Assembly (NCBI GenBank): GCA_903830725.1
Contig: CAIKVH010000018.1
Location: forward strand, 30,929-94,928
Direction: 5' to 3'
Origin: an uncultured Burkholderiales bacterium
GTDB lineage: Bacteria > Pseudomonadota > Gammaproteobacteria > Burkholderiales > Burkholderiaceae_C
DNA length: 64,000 nt
The position numbers were made by a program, and so were the translations under genes. The first letter of the stretch is position 1. Every line of letters starts with the position of its first letter. The notes under the pieces are model-generated. The model worked only from the letters and a program-made list of their open reading frames with translations, was not told where the DNA came from and ran no database searches. Positions 44,984 to 56,196 of the stretch are shown piece by piece.

Positions 44984-47701
44984 TTACAAATTGGGAGCTA
45001 GCATTCGCTGTAATTGTTTTTCACCTATCCCTTGCCGCGTTGCCAAATCACTGACCTGATCTGCTCCAATTCGCCCCACATTAAAGTATTTTGCCTCTGG
45101 ATGCGCCATATAGAACCCACAAACGCTCGCTGCGGGGTTCATTGCAAGGCTCTCCGTTAGAGACATTCCTATCTCTTCGCACTGCAGTGCATCAAACAGT
45201 TCACGCTTAACACTATGGTCGGGACAGGCGGGATAGCCCGGAGCGGGTCTAATGCCAATATATTTTTCTGCGATCAAGTCATGCTGCGTTAGTGATTCAT
45301 CAGCACTATAGCCCCATAAATCGGTCCTCACTCTGGCGTGCATACATTCTGCTAATGCCTCAGCTAATCGATCTGCTAGAGCTTTGAACATAATCGCACT
45401 GTAGTCATCGTGATCGTCCGTAAAGAACTTGTCCCTCACTTCCACCCCTATTCCTGCAGTTACTGCAAAAATACCCACATAATCTTTTATGCCCTTGGCA
45501 CCAACAAAGTCTGATAAACATCTGTTGGGTCGCCCTTGTTGCTTTTGGGATTGTTGCCTTAGTCCAAACCACGTAAACAAGGGCACATCTCGTTCCTCGT
45601 TGGTCCAAACGACGATGTCATCTCCACTTTGATTCGCAGGATACAGACCAACCACCGCCTGCGCTGTGAGCCATCTTCCATCTATTAAACGCGTCAACAT
45701 GCGCCGCGCGTCACTCATTAACCTTACAGCTTCAGCTCCCACGATTTCGTCTTTCAAAATGGCCGGATATGGGCCCGCCAAGTCCCACGTCTGAAAGAAC
45801 GGTCCCCAGTCTATGTACTGCTCTAACTCTGAGAGATTAAAGTTTTTGAATACTCGTTTCCCAATAAATTTTGGCCTCGCCGGCGTGTAGTTTGTAAAGT
45901 CTACGGTCGCTTTATTGGCCCTTGCTTGCGCTAAAGTTACAAGTGGAACAAGTTTTTTGTTCGCATGCTGCTCTCGAACGCGTGCGTAATCTAAATTTAA
46001 TTCATTGATATATGCGCTAGCTTGATCGGACAATAGTCCTTGAGCCACGCCGACACTCCTAGATGCATCGGGCACATAAACAACTGGCCCCTCATAGTGT
46101 GGGGCAATTTTGACCGCCGTATGAACTCGACTCGTTGTGGCGCCACCAATCAGTAAGGGAATTTTTTTAATTCGAAAATAATCATCCTTTTGCATCTCAC
46201 TGGCCACGTGCTGCATCTCCTCCAAACTCGGCGTAATCAAACCCGATAATCCTATGATGTCAGCACCCTCAACCTTTGCTAGGGCTAATATTTCATGGCA
46301 GGGGACCATGACACCCATATTGACCACATCAAAGTTATTGCACTGCAAAACAACAGTCACTATATTTTTACCAATATCGTGAACATCCCCCTTTACTGTT
46401 GCAATCACAATTTTGCCCTTGGTCCTGACCTCTTCTCCCGCAGCTTGTTGTCGCAATTTTTCTTGCTCAATATAAGGAATTAAATGGGCCACCGCTTGTT
46501 TCATAACCCTTGCGGATTTAACTACTTGAGGAAGAAACATCTTCCCCTGTCCAAATAGGTCTCCAACTATATTCATTCCGTCCATCAAAGGACCCTCAAT
46601 CACGTGCAAAGGTCGCCCCCCTTTGGCTAAGACTTCTTGATAGGCTTCCTCAGTGTCTTGGGCAATGAATTCAGTTATGCCGTGAACTAGTGCGTGAGCT
46701 AGTCGCTGAGCAACTCCGATGGGTGCCTCAGCTGTGCCTCTCCAACTATTTTTCTCCCCCTCATCCTTGGCCTGTCCCTTTGCTTGTTCAGCAATTTCTA
46801 TAAGTCTTTCTGCGGAATCACTGCGTCGATTTAAAACTACATCCTCTACGCGCTCGCGCAGATTAGGCTCTAAATCATCGTATACACCAACCATCCCCGC
46901 ATTAACGATCCCCATGTCCATACCGGCCTTAATTGCGTGATATAGAAATACGGTATGAATCGCTTCACGAACCGGATCGTTTCCTCTAAAAGAAAAGCTC
47001 ACATTAGAGACGCCACCCGAAACCTTTGCTCCTGGTAAGTTTTCTTTAATCCACCGCGTTGCATTGATGAAATCGACAGCGTAATTGTTGTGCTCTTCGA
47101 TCCCCGTTGCTACTGCAAATATGTTGGGGTCGAAAATAATATCCTCCGCTGGAAACCCAACTGAATCAACTAATAAGGTGTAAGCGCGTTGGCAAATTTC
47201 AATTTTCCGCTGATACGTATCCGCTTGCCCCCTTTCATCAAAAGCCATTACAACTGTCGCAGCTCCGTAGCGTCTAATTAACTTGGCCTGGCGAATAAAC
47301 TCCTGCTCGCCTTCCTTCATGCTGATGGAGTTCACAATTCCTTTGCCTTGAAGACAACGAAGTCCCGCCTCAATCACTGTCCATTTAGAACTATCTATCA
47401 TGATCGGTACCCGCGCTATGTCGGGCTCAGAGGCCAATAGATTTAAGAACTTAACCATTGCAGCTTGACTATCAAGCATTGCCTCGTCCATGTTGATATC
47501 TATGATCTGTGCGCCGTTTTCTACTTGCTGACGCGCTACTGCAAGCGCTTGCTCGTACTCTTCGTTCAGGATCATTCGCGCAAAAGCCTTAGAACCAGTA
47601 ACGTTAGTTCTTTCTCCAATATTGACAAATAAAGTATTTTGATCAATAGTGATAGGCTCTAAACCGGAGAGCCTTAGTGGAGAAATAATTTGACTTGTCA
47701 T
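44984..47701 (-). CDS. metH: Methionine synthase, folate/cobalamin/activation-domain part of split MetH
   Basis: [20 protein letters not shown]...[31 protein letters not shown]...[14 protein letters not shown]. Confidence 0.95.
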   Translation of the reverse strand: MTSQIISPLRLSGLEPITIDQNTLFVNIGERTNVTGSKAFARMILNEEYEQALAVARQQVENGAQIIDINMDEAMLDSQAAMVKFLNLLASEPDIARVPIMIDSSKWTVIEAGLRCLQGKGIVNSISMKEGEQEFIRQAKLIRRYGAATVVMAFDERGQADTYQRKIEICQRAYTLLVDSVGFPAEDIIFDPNIFAVATGIEEHNNYAVDFINATRWIKENLPGAKVSGGVSNVSFSFRGNDPVREAIHTVFLYHAIKAGMDMGIVNAGMVGVYDDLEPNLRERVEDVVLNRRSDSAERLIEIAEQAKGQAKDEGEKNSWRGTAEAPIGVAQRLAHALVHGITEFIAQDTEEAYQEVLAKGGRPLHVIEGPLMDGMNIVGDLFGQGKMFLPQVVKSARVMKQAVAHLIPYIEQEKLRQQAAGEEVRTKGKIVIATVKGDVHDIGKNIVTVVLQCNNFDVVNMGVMVPCHEILALAKVEGADIIGLSGLITPSLEEMQHVASEMQKDDYFRIKKIPLLIGGATTSRVHTAVKIAPHYEGPVVYVPDASRSVGVAQGLLSDQASAYINELNLDYARVREQHANKKLVPLVTLAQARANKATVDFTNYTPARPKFIGKRVFKNFNLSELEQYIDWGPFFQTWDLAGPYPAILKDEIVGAEAVRLMSDARRMLTRLIDGRWLTAQAVVGLYPANQSGDDIVVWTNEERDVPLFTWFGLRQQSQKQQGRPNRCLSDFVGAKGIKDYVGIFAVTAGIGVEVRDKFFTDDHDDYSAIMFKALADRLAEALAECMHARVRTDLWGYSADESLTQHDLIAEKYIGIRPAPGYPACPDHSVKRELFDALQCEEIGMSLTESLAMNPAASVCGFYMAHPEAKYFNVGRIGADQVSDLATRQGIGEKQLQRMLAPNL

Positions 47702-47706
47702 TGATA

Positions 47707-47734
47707 CTCACCTGGAAAAAAAGGTACAGGTGAG
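47707..47734 (-). promoter_or_regulatory. Anti-Shine-Dalgarno hairpin (riboswitch expression platform)
   Basis: Minus strand CTCACCTG-(12 nt)-CAGGTGAG, 8-bp perfect; the second arm is the SD (AGGTGAG) 5 nt before the metH ATG. Confidence 0.75.
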
Positions 47735-47797
47735 CGTCGTTTAAATATGGAGGCGCCCAAGCCTGTCAAATTTATATTTGATGCAACGCTCCTTGGG
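47729..47797 (-). promoter_or_regulatory. SAH (S-adenosylhomocysteine) riboswitch aptamer
   Basis: Minus strand CCCAAGGAGCGTTGC-atcaaatataaatttga-CAGGCTTGGG...AAACGACGCTCACC: P1 CCCAAG/CTTGGG, conserved GGAGCG-TTGC and CAGGCT, P2 TCAAA/TTTGA, pseudoknot GAGCG/CGCTC. Confidence 0.85.
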
Positions 47798-47813
47798 AAC
47801 TTAAATTTTACTC

Positions 47814-48860
47814 CTAATCAGAATAAAAATGGTGCTTACCCAATTTTCTTGCCTGCATTTTTTCAACGCTCAATGCAATAGCCCCAATATGATCTGGCGT
47901 CGTCCCACAACAGCCTCCCAAAATATTGACTAGCCCACTTTCTGCAAACTCATGGAGTAATCGACTTGTTACTTCAGGCGTCTCATCAAACCCCGTATCA
48001 CTCATCGGATTGGGTAAGCCTGCGTTAGGATAACAACTGATAAACGTATCCTCAGCCACCTTGGCCAACTCTTGCATGTATGGGCGCATCAAAGCAGCCC
48101 CAAGCGCGCAGTTAAGCCCTACGGCTAAGGGTTTTGCGTGGCGAACACTGTTCCAAAATGCTGAAACAGTTTGTCCACTTAAAATTCTTCCGGAAGCATC
48201 AGTCACGGTGCCACTTATTATGAGAGGCAAACGCTCACTTGTATTTTCAAAATATTCTTCAATCGCAAATAAAGCCGCTTTTGCATTCAATGTGTCAAAA
48301 ATAGTTTCCACCATCAACACGTCTACTCCGCCTTCAACCAGAGCAGCGACTTGCTCATAGTACGCTTTGCGCAATTCCTCAAACGTCACATTGCGCGCCC
48401 CAGGGTCATTTACATCAGGAGATAAACTAGCCGTTTTGGGTGTTGGGCCCAAAGCGCCAACAACAAACCTTGGTTTTGCTGAGGTTGAAAACTCTACACA
48501 GGCCAATTTAGCCAAGCGCGCCGACTCCAAATTCATCTCCCCAACAAGCCCTTGCATATCGTAGTCGGCCTGCGCAATAGAAGTTGCGCCAAATGTGTTG
48601 GTTTCTATTAAATCCGCCCCAGCCGCTAAATATCCTTTATGAATATCTAAAATAATATCTGGCCTTGTCAAGCTGAGTAGCTCATTGTTACCCTTCACAT
48701 CCTTGTGAAAGGCTTTGAACCTTTGTCCCCTAAAGTCATTTTCTTGCAATTTGAAACGTTGAATCATTGTCCCCATAGCGCCGTCCAATATTGCAATGCG
48801 CTCTTTCAGGATGTTTGGCAACGCCTGCGCCCGGGTGTAACTTTGTTTTATAGGGTTCAT
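47814..48860 (-). CDS. metH: Homocysteine S-methyltransferase part of split MetH
   Basis: [22 protein letters not shown]...[19 protein letters not shown]. Confidence 0.95.
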   Translation of the reverse strand: MNPIKQSYTRAQALPNILKERIAILDGAMGTMIQRFKLQENDFRGQRFKAFHKDVKGNNELLSLTRPDIILDIHKGYLAAGADLIETNTFGATSIAQADYDMQGLVGEMNLESARLAKLACVEFSTSAKPRFVVGALGPTPKTASLSPDVNDPGARNVTFEELRKAYYEQVAALVEGGVDVLMVETIFDTLNAKAALFAIEEYFENTSERLPLIISGTVTDASGRILSGQTVSAFWNSVRHAKPLAVGLNCALGAALMRPYMQELAKVAEDTFISCYPNAGLPNPMSDTGFDETPEVTSRLLHEFAESGLVNILGGCCGTTPDHIGAIALSVEKMQARKLGKHHFYSD

Positions 48861-49023
48861 GTAGACATTGTAAAAGGTCTAAAGCATTCCCCGTGGCTGC
48901 AATTTTGCCCTTCCCCAACCCATGAAAAACGCTCATAACTTTGATTTAGCTACAAAATGATTGAATTTCTAAGCAGAAAAGCATAAAATATTGGACTACG
49001 ATTTAAGTTTCAAGGTCGCCAAT

Positions 49024-49167
49024 ATGTCTCAAAATACGAACTCTGCCCATGACTCCTCTGAGCCGGATGTAATCGAGTCCATCGTTCCGCTTATGCCCAT
49101 TGTTTTACCTATTGCTGGCGGGATCTTAATTTTCCTACTGGCTTTTATTGCTGTATTTATGGCTTGA
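49024..49167 (+). CDS. Small single-TM membrane protein (47 aa), not in ORF track
   Basis: MSQNTNSAHDSSEPDVIESIVPLMPIVLPIAGGILIFLLAFIAVFMA*; polar N-terminus followed by one continuous hydrophobic helix. Confidence 0.6.
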   Translation: MSQNTNSAHDSSEPDVIESIVPLMPIVLPIAGGILIFLLAFIAVFMA

Positions 49168-49433
49168 ACAGCCTTAGGTTTTTAGCAACTCTTAGTACTG
49201 AGTTGTTTTAAAAGCATTTTTTATAAACTGCTTTTTTCACGAGTCCACTTTTCCGTACCGAACGTGGCAAATATGGACTCATGTTTTCCCCTATACGTTT
49301 TCGAATGCAGGAAATTAAAATTTCCTCAACTCTCATCCCATAAGCTCTTGAAGGTAAACCTCGTTTCTAAAACTTGTCATGCTTGCATTACAGGTGGTTT
49401 TCCTTCAACAACTTTAGTCCGGAGAACCTCTGT

Positions 49434-51281
49434 ATGAATGCAATCGCTAAGCCCATCGCAACCCATGCGCCGTCGTACATCAAGAACCCTAAACTTATTT
49501 CGTGGGTGTCTGATATGGTCGCCCTTTGCAAGCCTAGCGCTATTCACTGGTGTGATGGGAGCGAGGAGGAGTATCAACATCTTTGCGAATTACTCGTAAA
49601 AAACGGTACTTTTAAAAAATTGAACCCTAAGCTGCGCCCCAATTCTTACTTGGCCTGTTCCGATCCAAGCGATGTCGCGCGTGTAGAAGATAGAACATTT
49701 ATTTGCTCTAAAGATAAAAATCAAGCTGGGCCAACCAACAACTGGGTGGACCCAACTGAAATGCGAAATACTCTACAGCCCTTGTTTGATGGTTGTATGT
49801 CGGGTCGGACCATGTATGTTGTCCCCTTCTCGATGGGCCCCCTTAACAGCCCAATCTCACATATTGGCATCGAGTTGTCCGATAGTCCCTACGTTGCCGT
49901 TAATATGCGAATGATGACTCGAATGGGTAAATCAGTTTATGACGTGCTTGGCATCACTGGCGAGTTTGTACCTTGCGTTCATACTGTAGGTGCCCCCCTT
50001 GCCTTAGGGGAAAAAGATAGTATCTGGCCATGCAATAAAACAAAATATATTGTTCATTACCCTGAGACCCGAGAAATTTGGTCTTTTGGTTCCGGTTACG
50101 GGGGTAATGCGCTATTGGGTAAAAAATGTTTCGCTCTTCGTATTGCCTCCATCATGGGACACGATGAAGGCTGGCTTGCTGAACACATGTTGATCTTGGG
50201 TGTCACCTCGCCGGAGGGCAAAAAATACCATGTTGCTGCAGCTTTTCCCAGTGCTTGTGGCAAAACCAACTTTGCAATGCTTATTCCACCCAAAGGCTTT
50301 GAGGGTTGGAAAGTAACGACCATTGGCGATGATATTGCCTGGATAAAGCCTGCTCAAGATGGTCGCTTGTACGCCATTAACCCAGAAGCCGGCTATTTTG
50401 GAGTGGCCCCAGGTACAAACCACGAAACCAACCCCAATTGCATGAAAAGCTTAAATCAAAACGTTATTTTCACTAACGTTGCGCTAACGGATGAAGGCGA
50501 TGTGTGGTGGGAGGGGATGGGTCCCCAGCCCCAGCACTGTATTGATTGGCAAGGCAAGGACTGGACGCCCGAAATTGCCCAAACCACAGGCGCTAAAGCC
50601 GCCCACCCCAACGCCCGTTTCACTGTTCCCGCAACCAATAACCCAGCCATTGATAGCGCCTGGGATGACCCCAAGGGTGTAGCTATAGATGCTTTTATCT
50701 TTGGAGGCAGACGCTCCACAACCGTTCCCCTTGTTACGCAGGCTCGTGACTGGACTGAAGGCGTATATATGGCCGCGACTATGGGGTCTGAGACCACGGC
50801 CGCAGCAACTGGCGCTCAAGGCGTTGTTCGCCGTGACCCGTTTGCAATGCTTCCCTTTACGGGCTACAACATGAGCGATTACTTTCAGCATTGGCTTGAT
50901 ATGGGTGAAAAACTCACCGCCTCAGGCGCAAAGTTACCTAAGATTTTCACAACCAATTGGTTTAGAAAGGGGCCCGATGGAAAGTTTGTTTGGCCCGGGT
51001 ACGGAGAAAATATGCGAGTTTTAAAATGGATGATTGACCGTATTGAAGGACAAGTTACAGGGGTTGAGCACGCGTTCGGGATCAGCCCGTCTTATGCAGA
51101 AATTAACTGGAATGGGCTGGACTTTGACCAATCTAAGTTTGACCAAGTAACAAACACAAATAAAGAACTTTTAATTGGTGAATTGAAACTGCATAGTGAA
51201 CTCTTTGATCAGCTATCCTATCATCTGCCAAAAGCCCTTTCGCAAACCAAAGTCAAAATGGAAGAACGCCTACTGGCTTAA
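49434..51281 (+). CDS. pckG: Phosphoenolpyruvate carboxykinase (GTP)
   Basis: [19 protein letters not shown] start; [44 protein letters not shown]. Confidence 0.97.
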   Translation: MNAIAKPIATHAPSYIKNPKLISWVSDMVALCKPSAIHWCDGSEEEYQHLCELLVKNGTFKKLNPKLRPNSYLACSDPSDVARVEDRTFICSKDKNQAGPTNNWVDPTEMRNTLQPLFDGCMSGRTMYVVPFSMGPLNSPISHIGIELSDSPYVAVNMRMMTRMGKSVYDVLGITGEFVPCVHTVGAPLALGEKDSIWPCNKTKYIVHYPETREIWSFGSGYGGNALLGKKCFALRIASIMGHDEGWLAEHMLILGVTSPEGKKYHVAAAFPSACGKTNFAMLIPPKGFEGWKVTTIGDDIAWIKPAQDGRLYAINPEAGYFGVAPGTNHETNPNCMKSLNQNVIFTNVALTDEGDVWWEGMGPQPQHCIDWQGKDWTPEIAQTTGAKAAHPNARFTVPATNNPAIDSAWDDPKGVAIDAFIFGGRRSTTVPLVTQARDWTEGVYMAATMGSETTAAATGAQGVVRRDPFAMLPFTGYNMSDYFQHWLDMGEKLTASGAKLPKIFTTNWFRKGPDGKFVWPGYGENMRVLKWMIDRIEGQVTGVEHAFGISPSYAEINWNGLDFDQSKFDQVTNTNKELLIGELKLHSELFDQLSYHLPKALSQTKVKMEERLLA

Positions 51282-51302
51282 TTTTTACAAGCACTGCGCC
51301 GC

Positions 51303-51331
51303 AATAGGGCCCCTTCGTAAGGGGCCCTATT
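51303..51331 (+). terminator. Intrinsic terminator of pckG overlapping the rsmA stop codon
   Basis: aatagggcccctt-cgt-aaggggccctatt 13-bp perfect stem followed by TCTTTAT. Confidence 0.75.
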
Positions 51332-52142
51332 TCTTTATATCCTGCGCAAGGGCAACAAACTCAGCAACACTTACCTCTTCAGCTCTTCTTTTTAAATCGA
51401 AATTTCCGCCGTACTGGCGCTCATCAAGCCAATGACCCAAAGAGTGTCTCAGTAATTTTCTGCGTTGACTAAAAGCGACCTGGACCAAACTTTGAAATAC
51501 ATCGAACTCTAATTGTGGGGGGGCATGAAGCGGAGTCATTCTAATTATTGCGCTACGCACCCTGGGCGGGGGATCAAATGCGTCAGGTTCTACATCAAGC
51601 AAAGACATCATTGCATAACGCCATTGAAGCATTACACTTAATCTACCGTAATCAGCGGTAGAGGGTTTTGCAACCATTCGCTGAACAACCTCCTTTTGGA
51701 GCATGAAGTGTTGATCTTTCACTATGCCTACAAAATCAAGCAAATGAAACAAAATTGGAGTGGAAATGTTGTATGGTAAGTTTCCAACTATTCGTAACTT
51801 TTTAGAGCCAAGCAGCGGGTCACTCCCTTGACCGCCATTCTGGTCTCGAGCTGTTTGGGATAACTCAGCTGCTAGTTCGTTAAAGTTAACATTCAATACA
51901 TCGGCGGATACTACTCTAAGAAGTGGATTTGTCTGCAGACTCTTTACCAAGTCTTTGTCTAACTCAATGACGCACAGGCCACTTAACCCTTTAAGCAGTG
52001 GTTGCGTCATGGCGCCCATTCCGGGACCTATCTCCACCATAATATCATCGGGCATCGGCTCGATCGCATCGACGATTTGTTCAACTACACCGCGATCCAC
52101 CAAAAAATGCTGTCCAAATCGCTTTCGAGGAATATGTTTCAA
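51327..52142 (-). CDS. rsmA: 16S rRNA (adenine1518/1519-N6)-dimethyltransferase
   Basis: [41 protein letters not shown]. Confidence 0.97.
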   Translation of the reverse strand: MKHIPRKRFGQHFLVDRGVVEQIVDAIEPMPDDIMVEIGPGMGAMTQPLLKGLSGLCVIELDKDLVKSLQTNPLLRVVSADVLNVNFNELAAELSQTARDQNGGQGSDPLLGSKKLRIVGNLPYNISTPILFHLLDFVGIVKDQHFMLQKEVVQRMVAKPSTADYGRLSVMLQWRYAMMSLLDVEPDAFDPPPRVRSAIIRMTPLHAPPQLEFDVFQSLVQVAFSQRRKLLRHSLGHWLDERQYGGNFDLKRRAEEVSVAEFVALAQDIKK

Positions 52143-52177
52143 TATCTAATCCTCTTTAACTAGCGAATGGTATTGGT

Positions 52178-53626
52178 TCATAAAGGCGCGTCCCGGTATT
52201 CAATGAAGGCGTGTCCTCGTACCTCACGCTCCCAGTTAGAGTAGCTTTCCTCAAATTTTTTCTCTTGCATCAACTTTCTGGCCGCATCCCGTCGCTCTTT
52301 CAACGAAATGGGGGCTTGCTTTCTCTCTACTACTTGTATGAGATGCACCCCAAAGCGAGATACAAAGGGGTCCGCGATTTGACCCACGGCTAACTTTCCC
52401 ATCACGGCTTCAAACTCGGGTACAAATTGACCAGGCGAAGCCCAACCCAAATCACCACCAGCGCTTGCACTACCGTCCTGAGAAAACTCTTTAGCGAGTT
52501 GCCCAAAATCTGCCTCGCCTCTCTCTATGCGTCTTTTAAATTCCGCCAATTGAGCCCTTGCAGCGTTTTGACTTAATTGCCCCCCCGGTCTCAAAAGAAT
52601 GTGCCGGGAATGGGTCTGCGTCACGAAACTTGCTTCGCCGTCTCCTTGCTGGCGCTCATTAACCAATAACAGGTGTAGGCCAGCGCCCGACCTAATTGGG
52701 CCAACAATTTGTCCTACCTTGGCATTCTTAACTGCATTAATAAAAAGCAAAGGATAGCGACTCTCAGATCTTAGACCCATTACGCCGCCACTCTTTCTAT
52801 CTTGGGCATCGGAATAGGTCTTAGCAATTTCAGAGAAGTCGCCGCCACTTTTTAGTTTTAACAGTATTTCCGTCGCCTTTGATTGATAAGGGCCAAGTTG
52901 TGCGTCCGTTGTTCCTTCAGGGACTTCAATTAATATTTGGGATAAATTAATTGATTGAGATGAATTTCCTCCCTTTTTTTGTTGATCCAATATAAATTGA
53001 TCTGCCTCTAAATCTGAAATTCTCACTTTTGAAAGCACTTCTCGCTCGCGCAATTTTTGTAAAATCAATTGTTGCCGCAATCGAGTTTTATATTGCTCTA
53101 CGCTTTGTCCTTGACGCCTTACCTGAGCATATAACTGCTCTAAAGTGACGCCATTTCTCTCTGCAATCCCCATCTGGGCCTGTAGCACATCATCTTCAGT
53201 GACGCCTATTCCCGAATCCATTGCCAGCTGCAACTGGGCTTTCTCCATAATCAGGTCTTCTAGAGTTTTACTTAACACCGACTCCCGCGGTGGAAGCGCC
53301 ACACCTTGCTGGGTAACCTGCTCAATGTACTCTTCAGCGCGTTGATTTACCTCCCGATTCGTAATCGGCTCACTATCAACGATAGCCACAATAAAGTCTG
53401 AATATTCTTTTGCCGAATCGCTTGCGGGTGACGCCCTGAGTCCTGACTTGCCTGCGTTAGGATTACTTTGTACGCTTGGGTTGGTGTTTCCTAATCCGTT
53501 GGCTCCTGAGGGAGCAGATAAACCTTGAAGTTTTAAACCCTGTGCTCCTACCGGATTGAATGTGTTGGCACAAAGCGCAACAACAAGCAACGAAATCCGG
53601 CTCAATTTGTTTTTATTTATATTCAT
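52178..53626 (-). CDS. surA: Peptidyl-prolyl isomerase / chaperone SurA
   Basis: 482 aa; two parvulin domains (SQILIEVP..., SRHILLRPG...); between rsmA and lptD. Confidence 0.95.
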   Translation of the reverse strand: MNINKNKLSRISLLVVALCANTFNPVGAQGLKLQGLSAPSGANGLGNTNPSVQSNPNAGKSGLRASPASDSAKEYSDFIVAIVDSEPITNREVNQRAEEYIEQVTQQGVALPPRESVLSKTLEDLIMEKAQLQLAMDSGIGVTEDDVLQAQMGIAERNGVTLEQLYAQVRRQGQSVEQYKTRLRQQLILQKLREREVLSKVRISDLEADQFILDQQKKGGNSSQSINLSQILIEVPEGTTDAQLGPYQSKATEILLKLKSGGDFSEIAKTYSDAQDRKSGGVMGLRSESRYPLLFINAVKNAKVGQIVGPIRSGAGLHLLLVNERQQGDGEASFVTQTHSRHILLRPGGQLSQNAARAQLAEFKRRIERGEADFGQLAKEFSQDGSASAGGDLGWASPGQFVPEFEAVMGKLAVGQIADPFVSRFGVHLIQVVERKQAPISLKERRDAARKLMQEKKFEESYSNWEREVRGHAFIEYRDAPL

Positions 53627-53632
53627 TTTTCA

Positions 53633-56083
53633 TTAATAATTTGCGTAGCGACTCGGGTCAGATAATGGATCTCTTAGATTTTGATACCTCGGTATGTTTT
53701 GCTTAAGTGCCCACAACGGATTTGCGCCGACCTTGGATATGCCATCAAATTCAATTTGAAACATAACGCTCTGATTACTGAGCGTTGAGGTCAGTTGAGT
53801 TTTCTGCAAAACGACCCTGCCTAGCCAACACCCTGCGTCATACTCAAAGCCGGCAATTGCGTCACCAATTTGTCCCGTGGCTTTGTTATAGTTTATCCTG
53901 CCCACCGAATACCAACGATTTTCACCCAGCCCTCTGCCTGGGCCCGTATCCTGTCCCCGGTCTCCCCATAGATCATTTATTGGCCATTGCCAACCCATGT
54001 TTAGCATATCCGCACCTAGTTGGCGATCAAACCTGTAGCCCCCAGTAATTAACCTGTAATTTGTTGGGTTGAACCGCACATTGCCAGAGGACAAATCAGA
54101 TTGAGATGTCTGGGGGTTATATTCATAAGCTGAATCTATTTTCCACTTTTCGTTCATATTCAATGTGCCCCCAACCACAAAATCACTGAGCCGCCCAGTA
54201 GAGGGAACGGGATTTGTTGGTAAGTAAATATCTTGATTGCGCAACTGGATCCGTTGCGCCACCTCTAAACGCGCTCCTTCATAGCCAGTCTCTGCGTCCA
54301 AGAAGCGCGATGTACCACCCAGGGTTAACATCTTTGTATCCGATATCCTGTCGTTTCCAGAAAATGCATTTTCGGTAAATATTGATGCAAAGTTAAAGTC
54401 GTAACTACTTGCGTCATAAACAGGCAATGCATTCTGATCTCTATAAGGGGTATAAACGAAAAATGCCCTAGGCTCTAGGGTCTGTTTCCAAGCATGCCCC
54501 AACAAGTTTGTTGAACGCTCGAAGTTTAAAACACCATCCATACTAAAAGTCGGTACATTGACGTTTGCCGCCATTTGCCCTGTTGTTGTTGGAGTTTCAA
54601 ACTCATAATTTCTAGCATGCATCATGAGCTTGGGTGTTAAATATCCAATTTCATTAACAACTGGATAACTTATTTGTGTTAGGCCGTATACGCGTTGCGC
54701 ATTTGGCTGGCAGTCCACCGATGCTGTCTGACACGCATAAGTCCTATCTGACTTAAATCCGGTAAAGTCTCCCTCTAAGGAAAAATTAAGCCCATTTAAA
54801 TTGTTCAGAACATACTTTGAATTCACCTGCGGCATTCTGTCATAAGGCGGCGTAATAGTTGCCCCGGGAAGTTGTAGGGTCTGAAACTTCAAAGCTCTAA
54901 CAAACGTTGTTACATTTGGGGTGGCCCAACTCGCGTTTAAATCCTCTGGCAATTGTTGCCCAGCCAAAGGTCCTGGTGCACGCGGAAAATCTTCCCAATA
55001 ATAAACATCACTCACCTTATTCAAATTCATCGAATACGTAAGCACGCCCATACTGGGATCAGAAAACTTCGTGTTTCCACTATGTACTTGACTAAACCCC
55101 CAGCGATCACTATTGCGCAGTGGATCGTTCGACATAAAGTCAAAATATATTTGCCCCTTTTCTTGGCCAGTCGCACCCTCTAAATATCTGAACTCTGTAC
55201 CCACATCTATCCCACGCCGACTCCAATAGGTAGGCGTTATCGTTGCATCTCTATTCGGGGCAATGTTCCAATAATACGGCTGTATATATTGGCTTCCGCT
55301 CACGTTATCCACCCCAAAAATGGGAGTTAAGAACCCGGATTTACGTTCATTTGTTAGGGGAAAGCTAACGGTAGGAAGAGGCACATTTGGAAAACTACTA
55401 AAAACTAACATTGCTCCGTGCGCATCGCCAACATTGTTCTGGGTATCTAAATTCAAGGTGTCGGCTCTCAACAACCACGCCGGCGACCAACTAGGGCCTG
55501 GCTTGGCCTGACATGTTGAATAAGTCGCTTTGTGAATTACTGTGTGCTTTTCGTCCTTAAAGTCAATTTTTTCTGCCTTTCCATATGCACTGTTTTTAAG
55601 CAATCTAAAGTCAGTTGATGCAAAAAATCCTTCAAAACTATCTAGCTGTATGTCCAGATTTGTACCTCGAAACAAGTCACCTGCCTTATTGATCGATACC
55701 GAACCCTGCGCTTTTAATTTGTCTGTCACGCTTGAATATTGGACGTGTTCTGCTTTGAACAGCTTATCTCCGCGCCTGAGAATTACGTTCCCGTCCAGCT
55801 GAGTCACCCCCTCTGATTGACCCTCAATTGCATCACTTTGCGTATATATTGGTAACTTGCCTTCCGTATTATTTATATTTTTTTCTTGTAATAGCCTGCT
55901 AGGCTTTAATACAAGAGGGCGATTCATGGCTTCTTTTGGCGTGTTTACGCTCGTATCTAAATGTCCTGTTCGAACATTCAACTCATAAGACCCATCCTCT
56001 TTCAATGATAAAGTCTGAGCCCACAAACCCTGCATGGACGTGACTACCCCCAAAAAAGAAAAAAATCTGCAAAAAAGTGACAT
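53633..56083 (-). CDS. lptD: LPS assembly protein LptD
   Basis: 816 aa; GNVILRRGDKLFKAEHVQYSS... and C-terminal beta-barrel; order rsmA-surA-lptD. Confidence 0.95.
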   Translation of the reverse strand: MSLFCRFFSFLGVVTSMQGLWAQTLSLKEDGSYELNVRTGHLDTSVNTPKEAMNRPLVLKPSRLLQEKNINNTEGKLPIYTQSDAIEGQSEGVTQLDGNVILRRGDKLFKAEHVQYSSVTDKLKAQGSVSINKAGDLFRGTNLDIQLDSFEGFFASTDFRLLKNSAYGKAEKIDFKDEKHTVIHKATYSTCQAKPGPSWSPAWLLRADTLNLDTQNNVGDAHGAMLVFSSFPNVPLPTVSFPLTNERKSGFLTPIFGVDNVSGSQYIQPYYWNIAPNRDATITPTYWSRRGIDVGTEFRYLEGATGQEKGQIYFDFMSNDPLRNSDRWGFSQVHSGNTKFSDPSMGVLTYSMNLNKVSDVYYWEDFPRAPGPLAGQQLPEDLNASWATPNVTTFVRALKFQTLQLPGATITPPYDRMPQVNSKYVLNNLNGLNFSLEGDFTGFKSDRTYACQTASVDCQPNAQRVYGLTQISYPVVNEIGYLTPKLMMHARNYEFETPTTTGQMAANVNVPTFSMDGVLNFERSTNLLGHAWKQTLEPRAFFVYTPYRDQNALPVYDASSYDFNFASIFTENAFSGNDRISDTKMLTLGGTSRFLDAETGYEGARLEVAQRIQLRNQDIYLPTNPVPSTGRLSDFVVGGTLNMNEKWKIDSAYEYNPQTSQSDLSSGNVRFNPTNYRLITGGYRFDRQLGADMLNMGWQWPINDLWGDRGQDTGPGRGLGENRWYSVGRINYNKATGQIGDAIAGFEYDAGCWLGRVVLQKTQLTSTLSNQSVMFQIEFDGISKVGANPLWALKQNIPRYQNLRDPLSDPSRYANY

Positions 56084-56196
56084 GAAATGATTATGATTGC
56101 AATGACAAGGTGCTCTTCTTGCCTTAAATTAAGAACAGCTTTGTAGAATTCAGATTATCCCTGAGCTTTTCTTAAAAATTACGTATTTATAACCAT

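Noticed and set aside
44984-48860. Split metH considered as a frameshifted pseudogene
   Set aside because: Both halves have their own start, RBS and complete domains, and a regulatory spacer separates them. A two-gene MetH is known in Burkholderiales.
50484-50891. 135-aa minus-strand ORF opposite pckG, plus similar antisense ORFs (e.g. 50456-50797, 1219-1596, 3079-3780, 7440-7850)
   Set aside because: They are fully antisense to confidently identified conserved genes, have no recognisable domain, and are typical shadow ORFs.
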